A DNA stretch of 64,000 nt from Stentor roeselii (GCA_006503475.1 RSEH01000205.1:1-64000); one strand, 5' to 3'. Shown: positions 43,848 through 53,699, numbered from the stretch's first letter. Program-made: numbers and translations. The notes: generated by a model from the sequence alone, not told the origin.

Positions 43848-46223
43848 CTAATTCATGATGATACTACTGAAAATCTCTCTCACCAGCCCTTCACTCGCAG
43901 CGAATCGATCTTCAACACCCTGGATTCCTTTAGAGTTCGCCATGAGTTCTCCAAAAAAGTCATTTAAACTCTTCATATCACCTTTAAACTCATTTCTTTC
44001 ACTTCCCTGCGCCCTTTCCATTAAAATCCTGAAAATCTCTAAACATGTTAAAATGACTTTTGGAAATTCTTCCTTTGCTTCACTTACCATCTTCTTATAC
44101 TTGTTATGATATTCACTCATTCTTCCTGCAGGTTTCAATGGAAATACCTGAAGAGCTGAAATGACTGACAAAGCATGGCGGAATTGTTTCAAGTTAACCG
44201 CGTTGAAAAAAGTGAGAAAACCGTTTAAAACATTTAAAGCGGATTCTAAGTCAGGGATTCTTGCGAAGATGTTTTCTCTTTTGTACTTGTCGTATAGTTT
44301 TGTGTAGTTTTGACCTGGGTAGTTGAAAAAATCGCATTTTCCTTTTTCATCTCGAAGGGAATATTGGGTTTTTATCTCGTTTTTCCAACGGTCGCATTGT
44401 TTTTTTATCTCGTTTTTTATTTCGATTATCCAGGTATGGACTACTGACTTTTCTGAAGAGATCAGGTCGAATAAGTAACAGGCTTCTGGAGACTTTTGGC
44501 TTAAGGCGTGCTCTGCGATGGTCTCGATCGCGAGTTTGAAGTTGTTTTCACCGATTGCTCGACGGAAGGAGGTTTGGAAGATGTAGATTTCTTTGTTGAG
44601 AACGATTTGGTAATTTTCGTATGACATTACTAAGTTGCTTGTTTCGTTCACGATGCTTTTTCCACTGGTCATGAAGGAGATGTACATGAGTGCCTCATTC
44701 GGCATGATAGATGCGAAAGGTTTGATATACTGACTAATCATAAGATTGAGGTTCACATGAAGAATTCCTTCAACTTCATTAAAACTTTTATCATGATTAG
44801 AAAAAGTAGGAAGCAGTTTATTTTCCTTTAAAACAATAGCCAAATGAAGTCCTTCAGCAGAGTACTCTGGAAACAAGCTCAAATGACTGACAGCTTCTCC
44901 ATACGAAAGAGTGGCAACAAGTGCAGTAGTATAAAGACTAACACTGTTATTAAAATGACTGGGTCCACAATCCAAGATATATCTTTGAATATCCGTTAAC
45001 TGAAGAGCTGAATACTGATACTCACACTCCAGATGTTCAATCGATTCAAGATCCTCATTCGTCACCAATTTCAACTTAAACCACAAATAATCCTCTAAAC
45101 AACTATCCTGCACCTCTTCCACAGTCTCATTATTTCTACTCACAATACAAAGCAAAGCCTTTAAAAACGGATCAATCTCTTCATTCTTCAATTCAACCAT
45201 CACATCTCTTAAAAGACTCTCAGAAATCTCTCCATATTCCAAGTAATGCAAAAAAACTTTCATATATTTTCTTGCAGAATCACAAGAACTAAGAAAATTT
45301 TTAAAAAAATCAAGCATTCCACTTCTCATAAGTACAAACAACAAGCACCATACAGGAAGTCCATTTTTATCATATTCCGGTTTATACCCTTTCAAGCTTT
45401 TCGCTGTATTAATCGCGAACTCCAAGACCTTCTTTTCCAGTCCATCTTCATTCGTACTCTCAACAATTTTTTCCATGAAGAGTCTTTCATAAAACTTGCA
45501 AGTCCCTGAAATATAATTCTGAAAATTCGCTTCTTCCCGAGCAGATTCAATTTGTGTTTGAATAAGTTTCCAGATATTATGAAGACTATCTCTATCAATT
45601 TCTCTTCGATTCAACTCGATTTGAATGAACTCTTGAATGACATTACAGTACTTATCTTCAGTCTTCGCATGAAAGTAATTAGTGATAATTGAATTGTAAG
45701 CTGAAGTATGTAAAGGTACCGCCTCATTGAAGTTCTTCGGTCTTTTAGGAATAGGGACTGTGAAGTAGTCCATTCCCCGGCTATCAATGACTTTTTGCTT
45801 TATCGCTTCCCAGTCCTTGTCAAGCTTTTCCTGGTGTCGTGAGTTGAGAGAAGACAGTGAAAATAATGTGCAGGTGTCGACACATGACTGAAGAACTAGT
45901 CGTGAGTACTTTTTGACTGAGTCTTCTGGAATTTCGTTGGATGTGTCTTCGAGAGACTCGTAGAGGCTCGAGTTTGAAGAGATCTTCATCAGAAGGGACT
46001 CGATGTTTGATGGGTTGTAAGAAGTCCCTGCTAATAATTCTTTGCTATGGAGACTTTACGTTTTTTGCTCACTTGATACTCGAAGATGCGACTTTTGTTG
46101 GATGTATTTTGAAAGTAATGCGTGGAGATGAGGAAGACGACGACGGACTTTGTAGGGATTTTGAGGCATCTGGTCTAAGAGGCTCTCGCTTAGTTCGCTT
46201 AAAGTGTGAAGTCGTAGGTCCAT
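43848..46223 (-). CDS. NUP93: Nucleoporin Nup93/Nic96 family
   Basis: Two exons (46223-46060 and 46044-43848) joined by a 15-nt intron give 786 residues, close to the usual length of Nup93/Nic96 (about 820). Exon 1 supplies the N-terminal helices. The rest is an all-helical stretch with family-like sequence in the middle (YILDCGPSHFNNSVSLYTTAL then SYGEAVSHL) and the long C-terminal alpha solenoid. Nup93 links the inner ring of the nuclear pore complex and holds Nup62-complex and Nup205/188 partners. Single copy here. Its 3' end nearly abuts the small membrane protein gene. Confidence 0.85.
46045..46059 (-). other. 15-nt intron of Nup93 gene
   Basis: Reads GTAAAGTCTCCATAG on the minus strand. 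It begins with TAA in frame after AAA-AC, so retention would end the protein after about 55 residues. It is the only firm intron here without A at position 10 (A is at 12). Confidence 0.92.
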
Positions 46224-46492
46224 TTTTAGATTGATTTCATATCTTTGGAGGGGTTTGGGAGGATTGAGGTTGTTTGGTTTAGGATGATGAGAGATTTAGG
46301 TGGTATTGTTTGAAGGATAGAATTTTATTTTAGGTTTTGTTATGGGATTATTGTTTATGAATTTAACAGGGTTTTTAAATATATAGTAATTACATACTTC
46401 ATGTGAATATAGGTTATTTAATTACAGAATATATTTTAATAATTAATAAAAAACTTAAGTGAACTAATTTTATCTAATTTTTGGTATAAGCT

Positions 46493-47941
46493 TTAACGTG
46501 TAAATTCCACTAAAAATCTAGGTAATACTTGTTCTTTAGTGAAAATAACCTGCCAGTTCTTCTGTGTAGTTCCCAAAGGCTTATAAGAATGGAACTTTCC
46601 AGTATTAAGTTCTGTTGTATCATTCGCCATATTAGGTGACTCAATTCCTTTCATAGCTAAGCACGCCAATACGAATGTTGAGTCATTTGCATAACTCATA
46701 GGAGTATCAGGAGTAGTAGAACAATACACTCCATACCCATGAACCTTTCCTTGACCAATTGGAATTCCATCAACTCCTCCAACTTTCAGTCCTTCTTTCA
46801 TAATCGCATCATAAAACTGCAATTTTGACCCATGCCAAATATAAATCTCGTTGATTTTATCTTCTCCTCCACATTGTAGAGCCATTTCCTGCTTCTTCTT
46901 AGCATAGCGGTCTTCTAAAGCTTTATTCACAATAAGCTTAGCACCTTTAAACCTGCTTCCAGGGGTTTCAAGAAATTGTTCGAAGGCGTATTTTGCATTC
47001 AGGTATTCTTGTTCTTTTAAGTTTTCAGGTCTGTCGATGTTTTTTGGAGGTGTTAAATCAATCACTTCGAAGTCTTGACTTGATTCGAAGTAAAAACAGG
47101 TTTTTCCGTAGTGACCTATTCTTTTACAGTTATTGCAGATTTTTACGCCACAAGTGCATAAAGTTTCTAATTGATCGTTGTTTGCACCGTAAGTCAGTTC
47201 AACTTTTCTACTACATGAAGGGCAGAAATTTAAGAAAAAACCAAAGGCTTCTAGCTTGGGTTTTAACTTGGAAATGAAGGGGTCGTTTTCTAGTAGTGAG
47301 ATCAATGCTTGAACGTAAAGACCTTGATTGCAAGTTGAGCTAAAACAGACTAAAGGTCGATCTTCAAGATTAATAAGAAAGTGCTTCAAACAATTCTGAC
47401 TAATTTGATGTCCTCCCAAGCATATATTCATCAATTTCCCGCATTCTCTCTGACAATATCCACATTGGTTAAGATTTTGAATATTAACTTTCGGCCTATT
47501 AGGATCATAATTCTCTAACTGCGAAACATATTGTTCTCCGAATATTTCAACAGCAAACATCCTTAAATAATTATAATCAAACATGAGACTTCCAGTAATT
47601 CCATGGAAAGCGCAATACATGCATTGATACTTTGAATGATCCATAAGGCATTGTTGGAAGTTGTTTTTCACGAAAGCAAGAATGCATTTCCTACAAAATT
47701 TATGCATCCATTCGCAACGGGAAGACCAAAGAACTTCATTTTGGTTGAATCGACTAGGCTCGTTTGGGAACATTGATGAATGAGAGTCGCAGATGAACTT
47801 TCGAGCTTTTATGGATGTTTTGATTTGAACTCTTGATTTTATTAGCTTTTTTAAGCATTCTGATATTTCTTCTGTGCTTTGGGTTATTATGGCCTCTGAG
47901 AGACGGGTTGCATAGGCTTGTTCTTTTAGGTTTGTTGCCAT
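46493..47941 (-). CDS. RING1-IBR zinc modules fused to PARP-type ADP-ribosyltransferase
   Basis: An intact 482-residue protein starting at TATAAATG. Residues 50-110 are a Cys/His-rich module of uncertain type. Residues 160-204 match RING1 of RBR ligases (C160, C163, C174, H178, C184, C199, C204). Residues 240-282 match an IBR (C240, C243, C262, C264, C269, C272, H277, C282). No RING2 with catalytic Cys follows. Instead, residues about 335-482 are a PARP catalytic domain: VNKALEDRYAKKK entry helix, WHGS with H370, GYGVY with Y406, and the last strands WQVIFTKEQVLPRFL. Anchoring on the conserved Gln puts W463 where PARP1 has its catalytic Glu, so mono-ADP-ribosylation or inactivity is expected. 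First of four paralogues. Confidence 0.9.
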   Translation of the reverse strand: MATNLKEQAYATRLSEAIITQSTEEISECLKKLIKSRVQIKTSIKARKFICDSHSSMFPNEPSRFNQNEVLWSSRCEWMHKFCRKCILAFVKNNFQQCLMDHSKYQCMYCAFHGITGSLMFDYNYLRMFAVEIFGEQYVSQLENYDPNRPKVNIQNLNQCGYCQRECGKLMNICLGGHQISQNCLKHFLINLEDRPLVCFSSTCNQGLYVQALISLLENDPFISKLKPKLEAFGFFLNFCPSCSRKVELTYGANNDQLETLCTCGVKICNNCKRIGHYGKTCFYFESSQDFEVIDLTPPKNIDRPENLKEQEYLNAKYAFEQFLETPGSRFKGAKLIVNKALEDRYAKKKQEMALQCGGEDKINEIYIWHGSKLQFYDAIMKEGLKVGGVDGIPIGQGKVHGYGVYCSTTPDTPMSYANDSTFVLACLAMKGIESPNMANDTTELNTGKFHSYKPLGTTQKNWQVIFTKEQVLPRFLVEFTR

Positions 47942-48100
47942 TTATATTGAAGACTTAAAGAGTTTTATTGTCTATATTTTTAGTTATGGTGAGAATGTTT
48001 GATTGTTTTGGTTTAAGTATTATTGAAGTTAGTGGCTTTACCATTCCATCATAATTCAACTTAGTTTATGAAAATTCAATTAAAGAGTATTAACCCATCC

Positions 48101-49454
48101 TTAGCGAGTAAATTCCACTAACCACCTAGGTAAAACTTGTTCTTTTGTGAAGATAACTTCCCAGCTGCTATAAGATGGCCCCAAAGGCTTATAAGAATGG
48201 AACCTTCCAGAAAAAAGATCACTTGGATTATGCACCTTGTTAGGTGATCGGATTCCTTTTATGGCTAAGCAGCCCAAAATAAAATTTGAGTCCTTCGCAT
48301 ATTGCATGGTAGCATCAGGAGTAGTAGAAAAATTCACTCCATACCCATGGATTTCAATTTTGATATATACTAGAAATAGGAATCCCATCAATTCCTCCAA
48401 CTTTCAGTCCTCTCATAATCTTATCATAAAGATTTAATTTTGATCCGTGCCAAACATAGATCTCATTGATTTTATCTTCTCCTCCACATTTTAAAGCCAT
48501 TTCTCTTTTCTTTAAAGCATATCTGTCTTCTAAAGCCTTGTTTACAATCATCTTGGCCCCTTTAAACCTGCTTCCAGGGGTTTCTAGAAAGTTTTCAAAG
48601 GCGTATTTTGCATTCAGGTATTCTTGTTCTTTTAAGCCTTCAGGCCTGTCGATGTTTCTTGGAGGTTTTAAATCAATCACTTCGTATTCTTGACTTGATT
48701 CAAAGTGAAGACAGGTTTTTCCGTAGTGACCTATTCTTTTACAGTTATTACAGATTTTTACACCACAAGTGCATAAAGTTTCTAATTGATCGTTGTTTGG
48801 ATTGTAGGTCACTTGAACTTTTCTACCACATGAAGAGCAGAAATTTAAGAAAAAACCAAAGGCTTCTAGTTTGGCTTTTATATTGAAAATGAAGGCGTCA
48901 TTTCCTAGTAATGAGATTAATGCTTCGACCTTAAGACCTTTTGTGGAAGATGACCTAAAACAGGTTAAAGGCCAATTTTCAAGATTAACTAAAAGTACTT
49001 CAAACAACTCTGACTAATCTTATGCTCTCCTAAACATATTTTAACTAATTTGCCAAATTCTCTCTGACAATATCCACACTGATAAGAATTTTCAATGATT
49101 TGCACCATCATATTAGGATATTGATTTTCTAAATATTGCACATAGTGTTCCACAAACATTTCAACAAAGAACATCCTCAATAGCTTAAAATCAAACATGA
49201 TAGTTCCCTTAATTCCTAGATAAGAATAATACATGCACTGATACTTGAGATTATCCATCAAAAAAAAAATTGATATTGTTATTCAAATAAAACATGATGC
49301 ATGCCTCACAAAACTTGTGATTAAATTGGCAGGAGTAAGAACTAAACAAGTTATTAAGGCTGAACATTCCCTGCTCATTGGGGAATATTGATGAGTGAGA
49401 GTTACAATAAAAATTTTGGGTTCTCTCGATTTTTAGGTTGAAGCTTTCTGCCAT
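48101..49454 (-). pseudogene. Broken RING1-IBR-ADP-ribosyltransferase paralogue
   Basis: Four overlapping frames (49454-49251, 49261-48989, 49007-48354, 48400-48101) together cover the family from the first Cys module to the C-terminal WEVIFTKEQVLPRWL. Break 1 is in a T10 run (coding strand) near 49261. Break 2 is a one-base loss near 49000, just after the SQSCLKYF segment. Break 3 is an insertion of about 10 bases near 48360, just before HGYGV. One codon is also missing in IMRGLKVGG relative to its neighbour. The first 45 residues of the family are absent. DNA similarity to the gene at 46493-47941 is high, so this is a recent tandem copy that has decayed. Confidence 0.82.
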
Positions 49455-49997
49455 ATATTGTAAACAATCTGAAAGATAATCTATACTGTCTTTATTTAGA
49501 GTTTATTGAATTAGATTAATTTATTTTGATGATTTGTACTTTATAATTATATCATTATTTCAGGGGAATATACTGACTTTTGAGGGTGTGATTGTTTTTT
49601 ATTAAGAATTTTTAAATATTTTAGAAGATTGTGATGGAGGTCTTACGAAGATATTAAGCTAATTTGGTTTCAAATTATTAATGATTAGCAGATTTTTTTA
49701 GATTAGTATTTTTTTAGAGCTTGATAATCTTTATATATTGGTTTGCCCTCCTCTGAAATAAGATATGTCAATTACCTACCTCTACAACTTTGATATATCT
49801 AGTAAATCAAAAAGAGCAAAAAATCCATTTACATAATTAACCTCTTTAGAACTAAAGTCTACAATGACAAAAAATTTCAATTTCCATTTACATAATTAAC
49901 CTCTTTAAACTAAAGTCTACAAATAGCAAAAAAATTCAATATATATAAATTCCAGATAATATCTATCGAAACATCATCTCTATATACATAATAAAAT
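49455..49997. other. Divergent intergenic region with a tandem duplication
   Basis: 540 bases between the 5' end of the broken copy (minus) and the start of the intact plus-strand copy. The left part is G/T-rich on the plus strand. The right part carries the 58-bp duplication described separately. The promoter of the plus-strand gene should lie here. Confidence 0.5.
49825..49940 (+). repeat. Tandem duplication of about 58 bp upstream of the transferase gene
   Basis: Two adjacent copies, 49825-49883 and 49884-49940, share CCATTTACATAATTAACCTC and ACTAAAGTCTACAA, differing by a few substitutions and small indels. They end about 57 nt before the ATG at 49998, so promoter elements may have been duplicated. 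Confidence 0.85.
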
Positions 49998-51419
49998 ATG
50001 GAAACTAACTTTAAACTCTCCGAACAAGTCCTGCGTCTATCAGAATCTATAAAGCTTCAAGATATCCCAGACGTCCAATCTCAAATCCACTCCCTCATCG
50101 AGAAAAGAGTCCAAGTCCAAATCCAAATCAAAGATCGTCATTTTTTCTGTGACTCGCATTCTTACTATCAACCAGGCGAAACTCAGTTCTTTTCAAGGTC
50201 TCAGCTTTACTGGGCAGTTTGTTGCAACTATCAGCACAAGTTTTGCTTAGAGTGCATCAAACTTTACATTCGGGAAAATTTTTCATATTTTTATTTGCAA
50301 AATTATTATCCTTGCATTTATTGTCAATTTTATCATGTTGAAAATACTTTGCTTTTAAATGATAGCGATTTAGAGCAAATTGCTTGTGAGATGTTTGGTC
50401 AGGAGTTTATTTATCAAATAGTAAATTATAATCCGTATCAAATTAAAATGATACCGGATCAAGTTAACCTTTGTGCTACTTGTCAAATGAATAATGCTAT
50501 CTTGACTACAATATGTATAAATGGACACCAAATATGCCAAACCTGCATCAACTACTGGATACAAAACATGAATCCCGGAGGTTTAAAATGTCTAATTCCC
50601 AACTGTTCCGGTAAAATTCATTTAACAATGATTGTGAATTCTCTTTCTTCAAGTCCAATATTATTTAACCTCAAGAGTCAACTAGAATCATTCGGAATTA
50701 AGTTAAAATTCTGTGGAAATTGCAAACTAAAAATCAATCCAGACATCACAAAACCTGAAACAATTTGCAAATGTGGGCAAAAAGTTTGTAATAATTGTGG
50801 AAGACAGGGACATTATGGACTTACTTGCTTTTACTTTGAATCCAATCAACAATTTGAAGTGATTAATTTGATGCCTCCTGCTCAGGTTGATAAACCACAG
50901 AATTTAAGGGAACAAGAATACTTGAATGCCAAGTATGCCTTTGAGAATTTCGTTGGGAGACAAGGGTTGAGGGTTAAAGCTGTTAGGCTCATTGTTAATA
51001 AACCTTTGGAAAACAGGTATTCAGCTAAGAAAAAGAAAATGGCTGGGGAATGTGGAGGTGAAGATAAAGTAAATGAAGTTTACATCTGGCATGGATCTCG
51101 CCAAGCTAACTATGATACCATAATGCGAGATGGACTTAAAGTAGGTGGAGTCGATGCTGGAGTCCCAGTTGCCCAAGGAGCAGCCTACGGTTACGGAATC
51201 TACTCAGCAACCACTCCTGACACCCCAATGGGTTACGCTAGTGACTCTCAATGGCTATTAGCATGTCTCGCAATGAAAGGAAACGTTTCTGCAACACGAG
51301 GAGTAATAGGCCAACTAGATAACGGAAAAACCCATTCACACGCTCCAGGTCCAGCCTTTTGGCACATATTCTTCACAAAAGAGCAAGTTCTTCCAAGATT
51401 CCTAATTCAATACGGTTAA
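49998..51419 (+). CDS. RING1-IBR zinc modules fused to PARP-type ADP-ribosyltransferase
   Basis: An intact 473-residue paralogue on the opposite strand from its three relatives. It has the same order: an N-terminal Cys/His module (FFCDSHS...HKFCLECIK...CIYC), RING1-like (CATCQMNN, CINGHQICQTC, CLIPNC), IBR (CGNCKLK, CKCGQKVCNNC, HYGLTC), no RING2, then the PARP domain (WHGSRQANYDTIM; GYGIYSATTPDTP; WHIFFTKEQVLPRFL). The His and Tyr of the catalytic triad are kept and Trp again occupies the third position. It is the most diverged of the four, which argues for maintenance of the architecture by selection. Its stop lies 21 nt from the converging paralogue. A 58-bp tandem duplication precedes it. 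Confidence 0.9.
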   Translation: METNFKLSEQVLRLSESIKLQDIPDVQSQIHSLIEKRVQVQIQIKDRHFFCDSHSYYQPGETQFFSRSQLYWAVCCNYQHKFCLECIKLYIRENFSYFYLQNYYPCIYCQFYHVENTLLLNDSDLEQIACEMFGQEFIYQIVNYNPYQIKMIPDQVNLCATCQMNNAILTTICINGHQICQTCINYWIQNMNPGGLKCLIPNCSGKIHLTMIVNSLSSSPILFNLKSQLESFGIKLKFCGNCKLKINPDITKPETICKCGQKVCNNCGRQGHYGLTCFYFESNQQFEVINLMPPAQVDKPQNLREQEYLNAKYAFENFVGRQGLRVKAVRLIVNKPLENRYSAKKKKMAGECGGEDKVNEVYIWHGSRQANYDTIMRDGLKVGGVDAGVPVAQGAAYGYGIYSATTPDTPMGYASDSQWLLACLAMKGNVSATRGVIGQLDNGKTHSHAPGPAFWHIFFTKEQVLPRFLIQYG

Positions 51420-51440
51420 TCTAATAGAAACTTCTAATAA

Positions 51441-51806
51441 TTAAGAATATTTAACTAAAAATCTTGGTAAAATCTGTTCTTTAGTAAAAATAACCTGCCA
51501 GTCTTTTTGCTGTTCTCCTTTAGGTTTATAAGAATGGTAGTTTCCAGTGTTCAACATGGAAACATCATCGATTTTTACAGGGGATTGAAGTCCTTTCAAT
51601 GCAAGACAAGCAACAATCCACTTGGAATCTTGGGCATATCCGATGGGAGTATCAGGAGTTATAGAACAATAAATTCCGTACCCATGCACATTCGCATTGG
51701 CAATAGGCACATCAACTCCTCCAACAACTAGTCCAGTATTAACGATTTTTTGATAATTTTCATAAGCCGAGCCATGCCAAACGTAAATTTCATTCACTTT
51801 ATCCTA
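51441..51806 (-). pseudogene. Detached ADP-ribosyltransferase half of the fourth paralogue
   Basis: This frame continues in phase with the 51807-52880 gene but lies beyond two consecutive stops, TGA (51809-51807) and TAG (51806-51804). Intact paralogues read GGE-D at this site, so Gly-Glu has been replaced by the stop pair. Beyond it, 118 codons encode an undamaged PARP domain (VWHGS, HGYGIYCS, DWQVIFTKEQILPRFL) with no ATG near its start. Read-through would be needed to make the fusion. Confidence 0.75.
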
Positions 51807-52880
51807 TCATCCACATTGCTTCGCCATTTCTTGCTTTTTTGCAGAGTATCTATCTTCTAGATCTTTATTAACAATCAACTTTGCCTGTTTGAAGTGAAAA
51901 CCTGAGTTATGAATAAAGTTTTCAAAAGCGTATTTCGCATTTAAGTACTCCTGCTCTTTCAAATCTGCAGGTTTATCTATTATTTTTGGAGCTTTAAGTA
52001 AAATCACGTCAATTTTCCTATTTGACTCAAAATAAAAGCAAGTTCTTCCATAATGATAAATCCTTTTACAATAATTACAGATTCTTTTCCCACATTTGCA
52101 CCTTGTATCAGTTTTTTTCCCATCAGGACCAAAATTAATCTCCACTCTTTTTTTACATTTCGGGCAAAAGTCAAGAGTAAATCCAAAAGTCTCAAAAATT
52201 GGTTTTAAATTCTGTAAAATTCTCTCATTTTCCACTTTTTCAATAATTGTTCTAATATAAACCGAACCTTTACAGCCTTGAATAAAACAATCCAATGATT
52301 GATTGAAATTCAAAAGAAATTTTTCAAGACATGTTTTACAAATCTGATCCCCTGATGAGCAGATCATGATAAGTGATGAAAAATTCTGGGAACAAGATTT
52401 ACATTGATTTTGGATTCCAATGTTTGGCTTGTTCGGAGAGTAATTTTCTAGAGAAAAAACATGCTGCTCTCCTATTGTTTGTACTGCGAAGTACCTGAGC
52501 GAGCTGTAGTCAAACATCTGGCTTCCTTCAACTCCTAGGTACTTGCAAAACATGCATTCATAAAGGAAATTGTTCAGGTAAAATATCGAGATGTTATTAC
52601 TGATGTAATAAAGAACGCAATTGAAACAGAAAATATGATGATTGTTGCAAAAAGACATAAAAATAGAATTTTGTGAGAAAAGACTTCCTTCATATGGAAA
52701 GATATGACTGTGAGATACACACATCCACTTTCGACCTTTGACTGATATGGAAACTACTGATCTTGAAGTAATCAACGCTCGCAGGTAGTTCTGAATTTCT
52801 TCTAAAGATTGAGTTTGAATACCTTCTGAAAGTCGAGCACCGTTAGTTTGTTGCTGGGAAGTTGCAGGTCTTATGTTCAT
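51807..52880 (-). CDS. RING1-IBR paralogue truncated before the transferase domain
   Basis: 357 residues starting MNIRPATSQQ. The N-terminal Cys/His module (MCVSHS...HHIFCFNC...CMFCKYLG), RING1-like (CKSCSQNF, CSSGDQICKTC, CFIQGCKG) and IBR (CPKCKKRVE, CKCGKRICNYC, HYGRTC) are all intact, and the frame ends at TGA-TAG exactly where the transferase domain begins. As it stands it makes a zinc-module-only protein. It was probably a full fusion that lost its transferase recently, since the rest of the domain downstream is still open. Its ATG is 33 nt from the start of the divergent DHHC gene. Confidence 0.78.
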   Translation of the reverse strand: MNIRPATSQQQTNGARLSEGIQTQSLEEIQNYLRALITSRSVVSISVKGRKWMCVSHSHIFPYEGSLFSQNSIFMSFCNNHHIFCFNCVLYYISNNISIFYLNNFLYECMFCKYLGVEGSQMFDYSSLRYFAVQTIGEQHVFSLENYSPNKPNIGIQNQCKSCSQNFSSLIMICSSGDQICKTCLEKFLLNFNQSLDCFIQGCKGSVYIRTIIEKVENERILQNLKPIFETFGFTLDFCPKCKKRVEINFGPDGKKTDTRCKCGKRICNYCKRIYHYGRTCFYFESNRKIDVILLKAPKIIDKPADLKEQEYLNAKYAFENFIHNSGFHFKQAKLIVNKDLEDRYSAKKQEMAKQCG

Positions 52881-52913
52881 TTAAGTTTATTTTGTAGAAT
52901 ATTCGAGCTTATT
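52881..52913. promoter_or_regulatory. 33-nt divergent start-to-start spacer
   Basis: Only 33 AT-rich bases separate the ATG of the minus zinc-module gene (52880) from the likely ATG of the plus DHHC gene (52914). Any shared promoter must fit here or extend into coding sequence. If the DHHC gene starts at the in-frame ATG 52932 the gap is 51 nt. Confidence 0.45.
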
Positions 52914-53699
52914 ATGATAAAATTATTAAAAATGAAAGAACATGTCAAAGATGTTAAGCTTGTTTGTATTGTTTTTTATTTCAGCTGTCATCTTTTTGGA
53001 ATTTTACTTTTGGGATTTACTTCAAATGCTTTAGTTGGGTTCAGTGGCTTTAATGCTACTTTTTGGGTTTTGAAAGGGGTTACTTGCTTTCTTTTCACTG
53101 TGGCTGGGAATAATCCTGGAACTCCTAGTCAGATTTGTATCACGCAAGAACTTCAGGAATTGGACTGGCAGATTCCTGCTTATCATTACTGTGAAATTTG
53201 CAAAATTCAGCAGCCTTATCGTACTAGACATTGTGAAGACTGTGAGATTTGTATTAGTAAATTTGACCATCACTGCTTTTGGCTAGGTTCTTGTGTTGGA
53301 GAACTGAACCATTTCAAGTTCACTCTTTACCTAACCCTTGAAAGCTACTCCCTCTGGACCATCTTTTTCTATTGTTTCACTGAAGATAGCTCATGGAAGC
53401 TTGCAGGGTATCTCTTTCTTGGATTGACTTGTTTCGGCTTCGGGATTTTATGTATTGGACTCGCGGGTTTTCACATTTACTTGATTAGCATCGGAACAAC
53501 AACTTGGGAAATCATGAGAAGAAAAAGCATTTCGTATTTAAAACCCTTTCCTTATAACTTTCACCCTTTTTCGAAAGGATTTTTCGCGAATTGGGTTGAT
53601 GCTATTTTGAGTAGGAATACAAAGAACTGGATCTTGCCAAGGCCGATGAATGTTTACCCTTTTAACTGGTGTGAGAATGAATATTGGAGTTGTTGTTGA
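52914..53699 (+). CDS. DHHC palmitoyltransferase
   Basis: 261 residues from the ATG at 52914 (in-frame ATG also at 52932), ending in TGA. Two hydrophobic spans lie at the N-terminal side (about 15-65). Residues about 97-145 hold the complete cysteine-rich catalytic domain: CEICKIQQPYRTRHCEDCEIC then FDHHCFWLGSCVGELNHF. Two more spans follow, with the TTxE-type motif (TTTWE) after the last. This is the standard four-span protein S-acyltransferase layout; it would palmitoylate cysteines at Golgi, plasma or vesicle membranes. The substrate cannot be told. Its upstream neighbour begins 33 nt away on the other strand. Confidence 0.92.
   Translation: MIKLLKMKEHVKDVKLVCIVFYFSCHLFGILLLGFTSNALVGFSGFNATFWVLKGVTCFLFTVAGNNPGTPSQICITQELQELDWQIPAYHYCEICKIQQPYRTRHCEDCEICISKFDHHCFWLGSCVGELNHFKFTLYLTLESYSLWTIFFYCFTEDSSWKLAGYLFLGLTCFGFGILCIGLAGFHIYLISIGTTTWEIMRRKSISYLKPFPYNFHPFSKGFFANWVDAILSRNTKNWILPRPMNVYPFNWCENEYWSCC

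Noticed and set aside
51804-51815. An intron removing the tandem stops in the fourth transferase copy
   Set aside because: The only GT...AG segment spanning them is 11 nt and would shift the frame.
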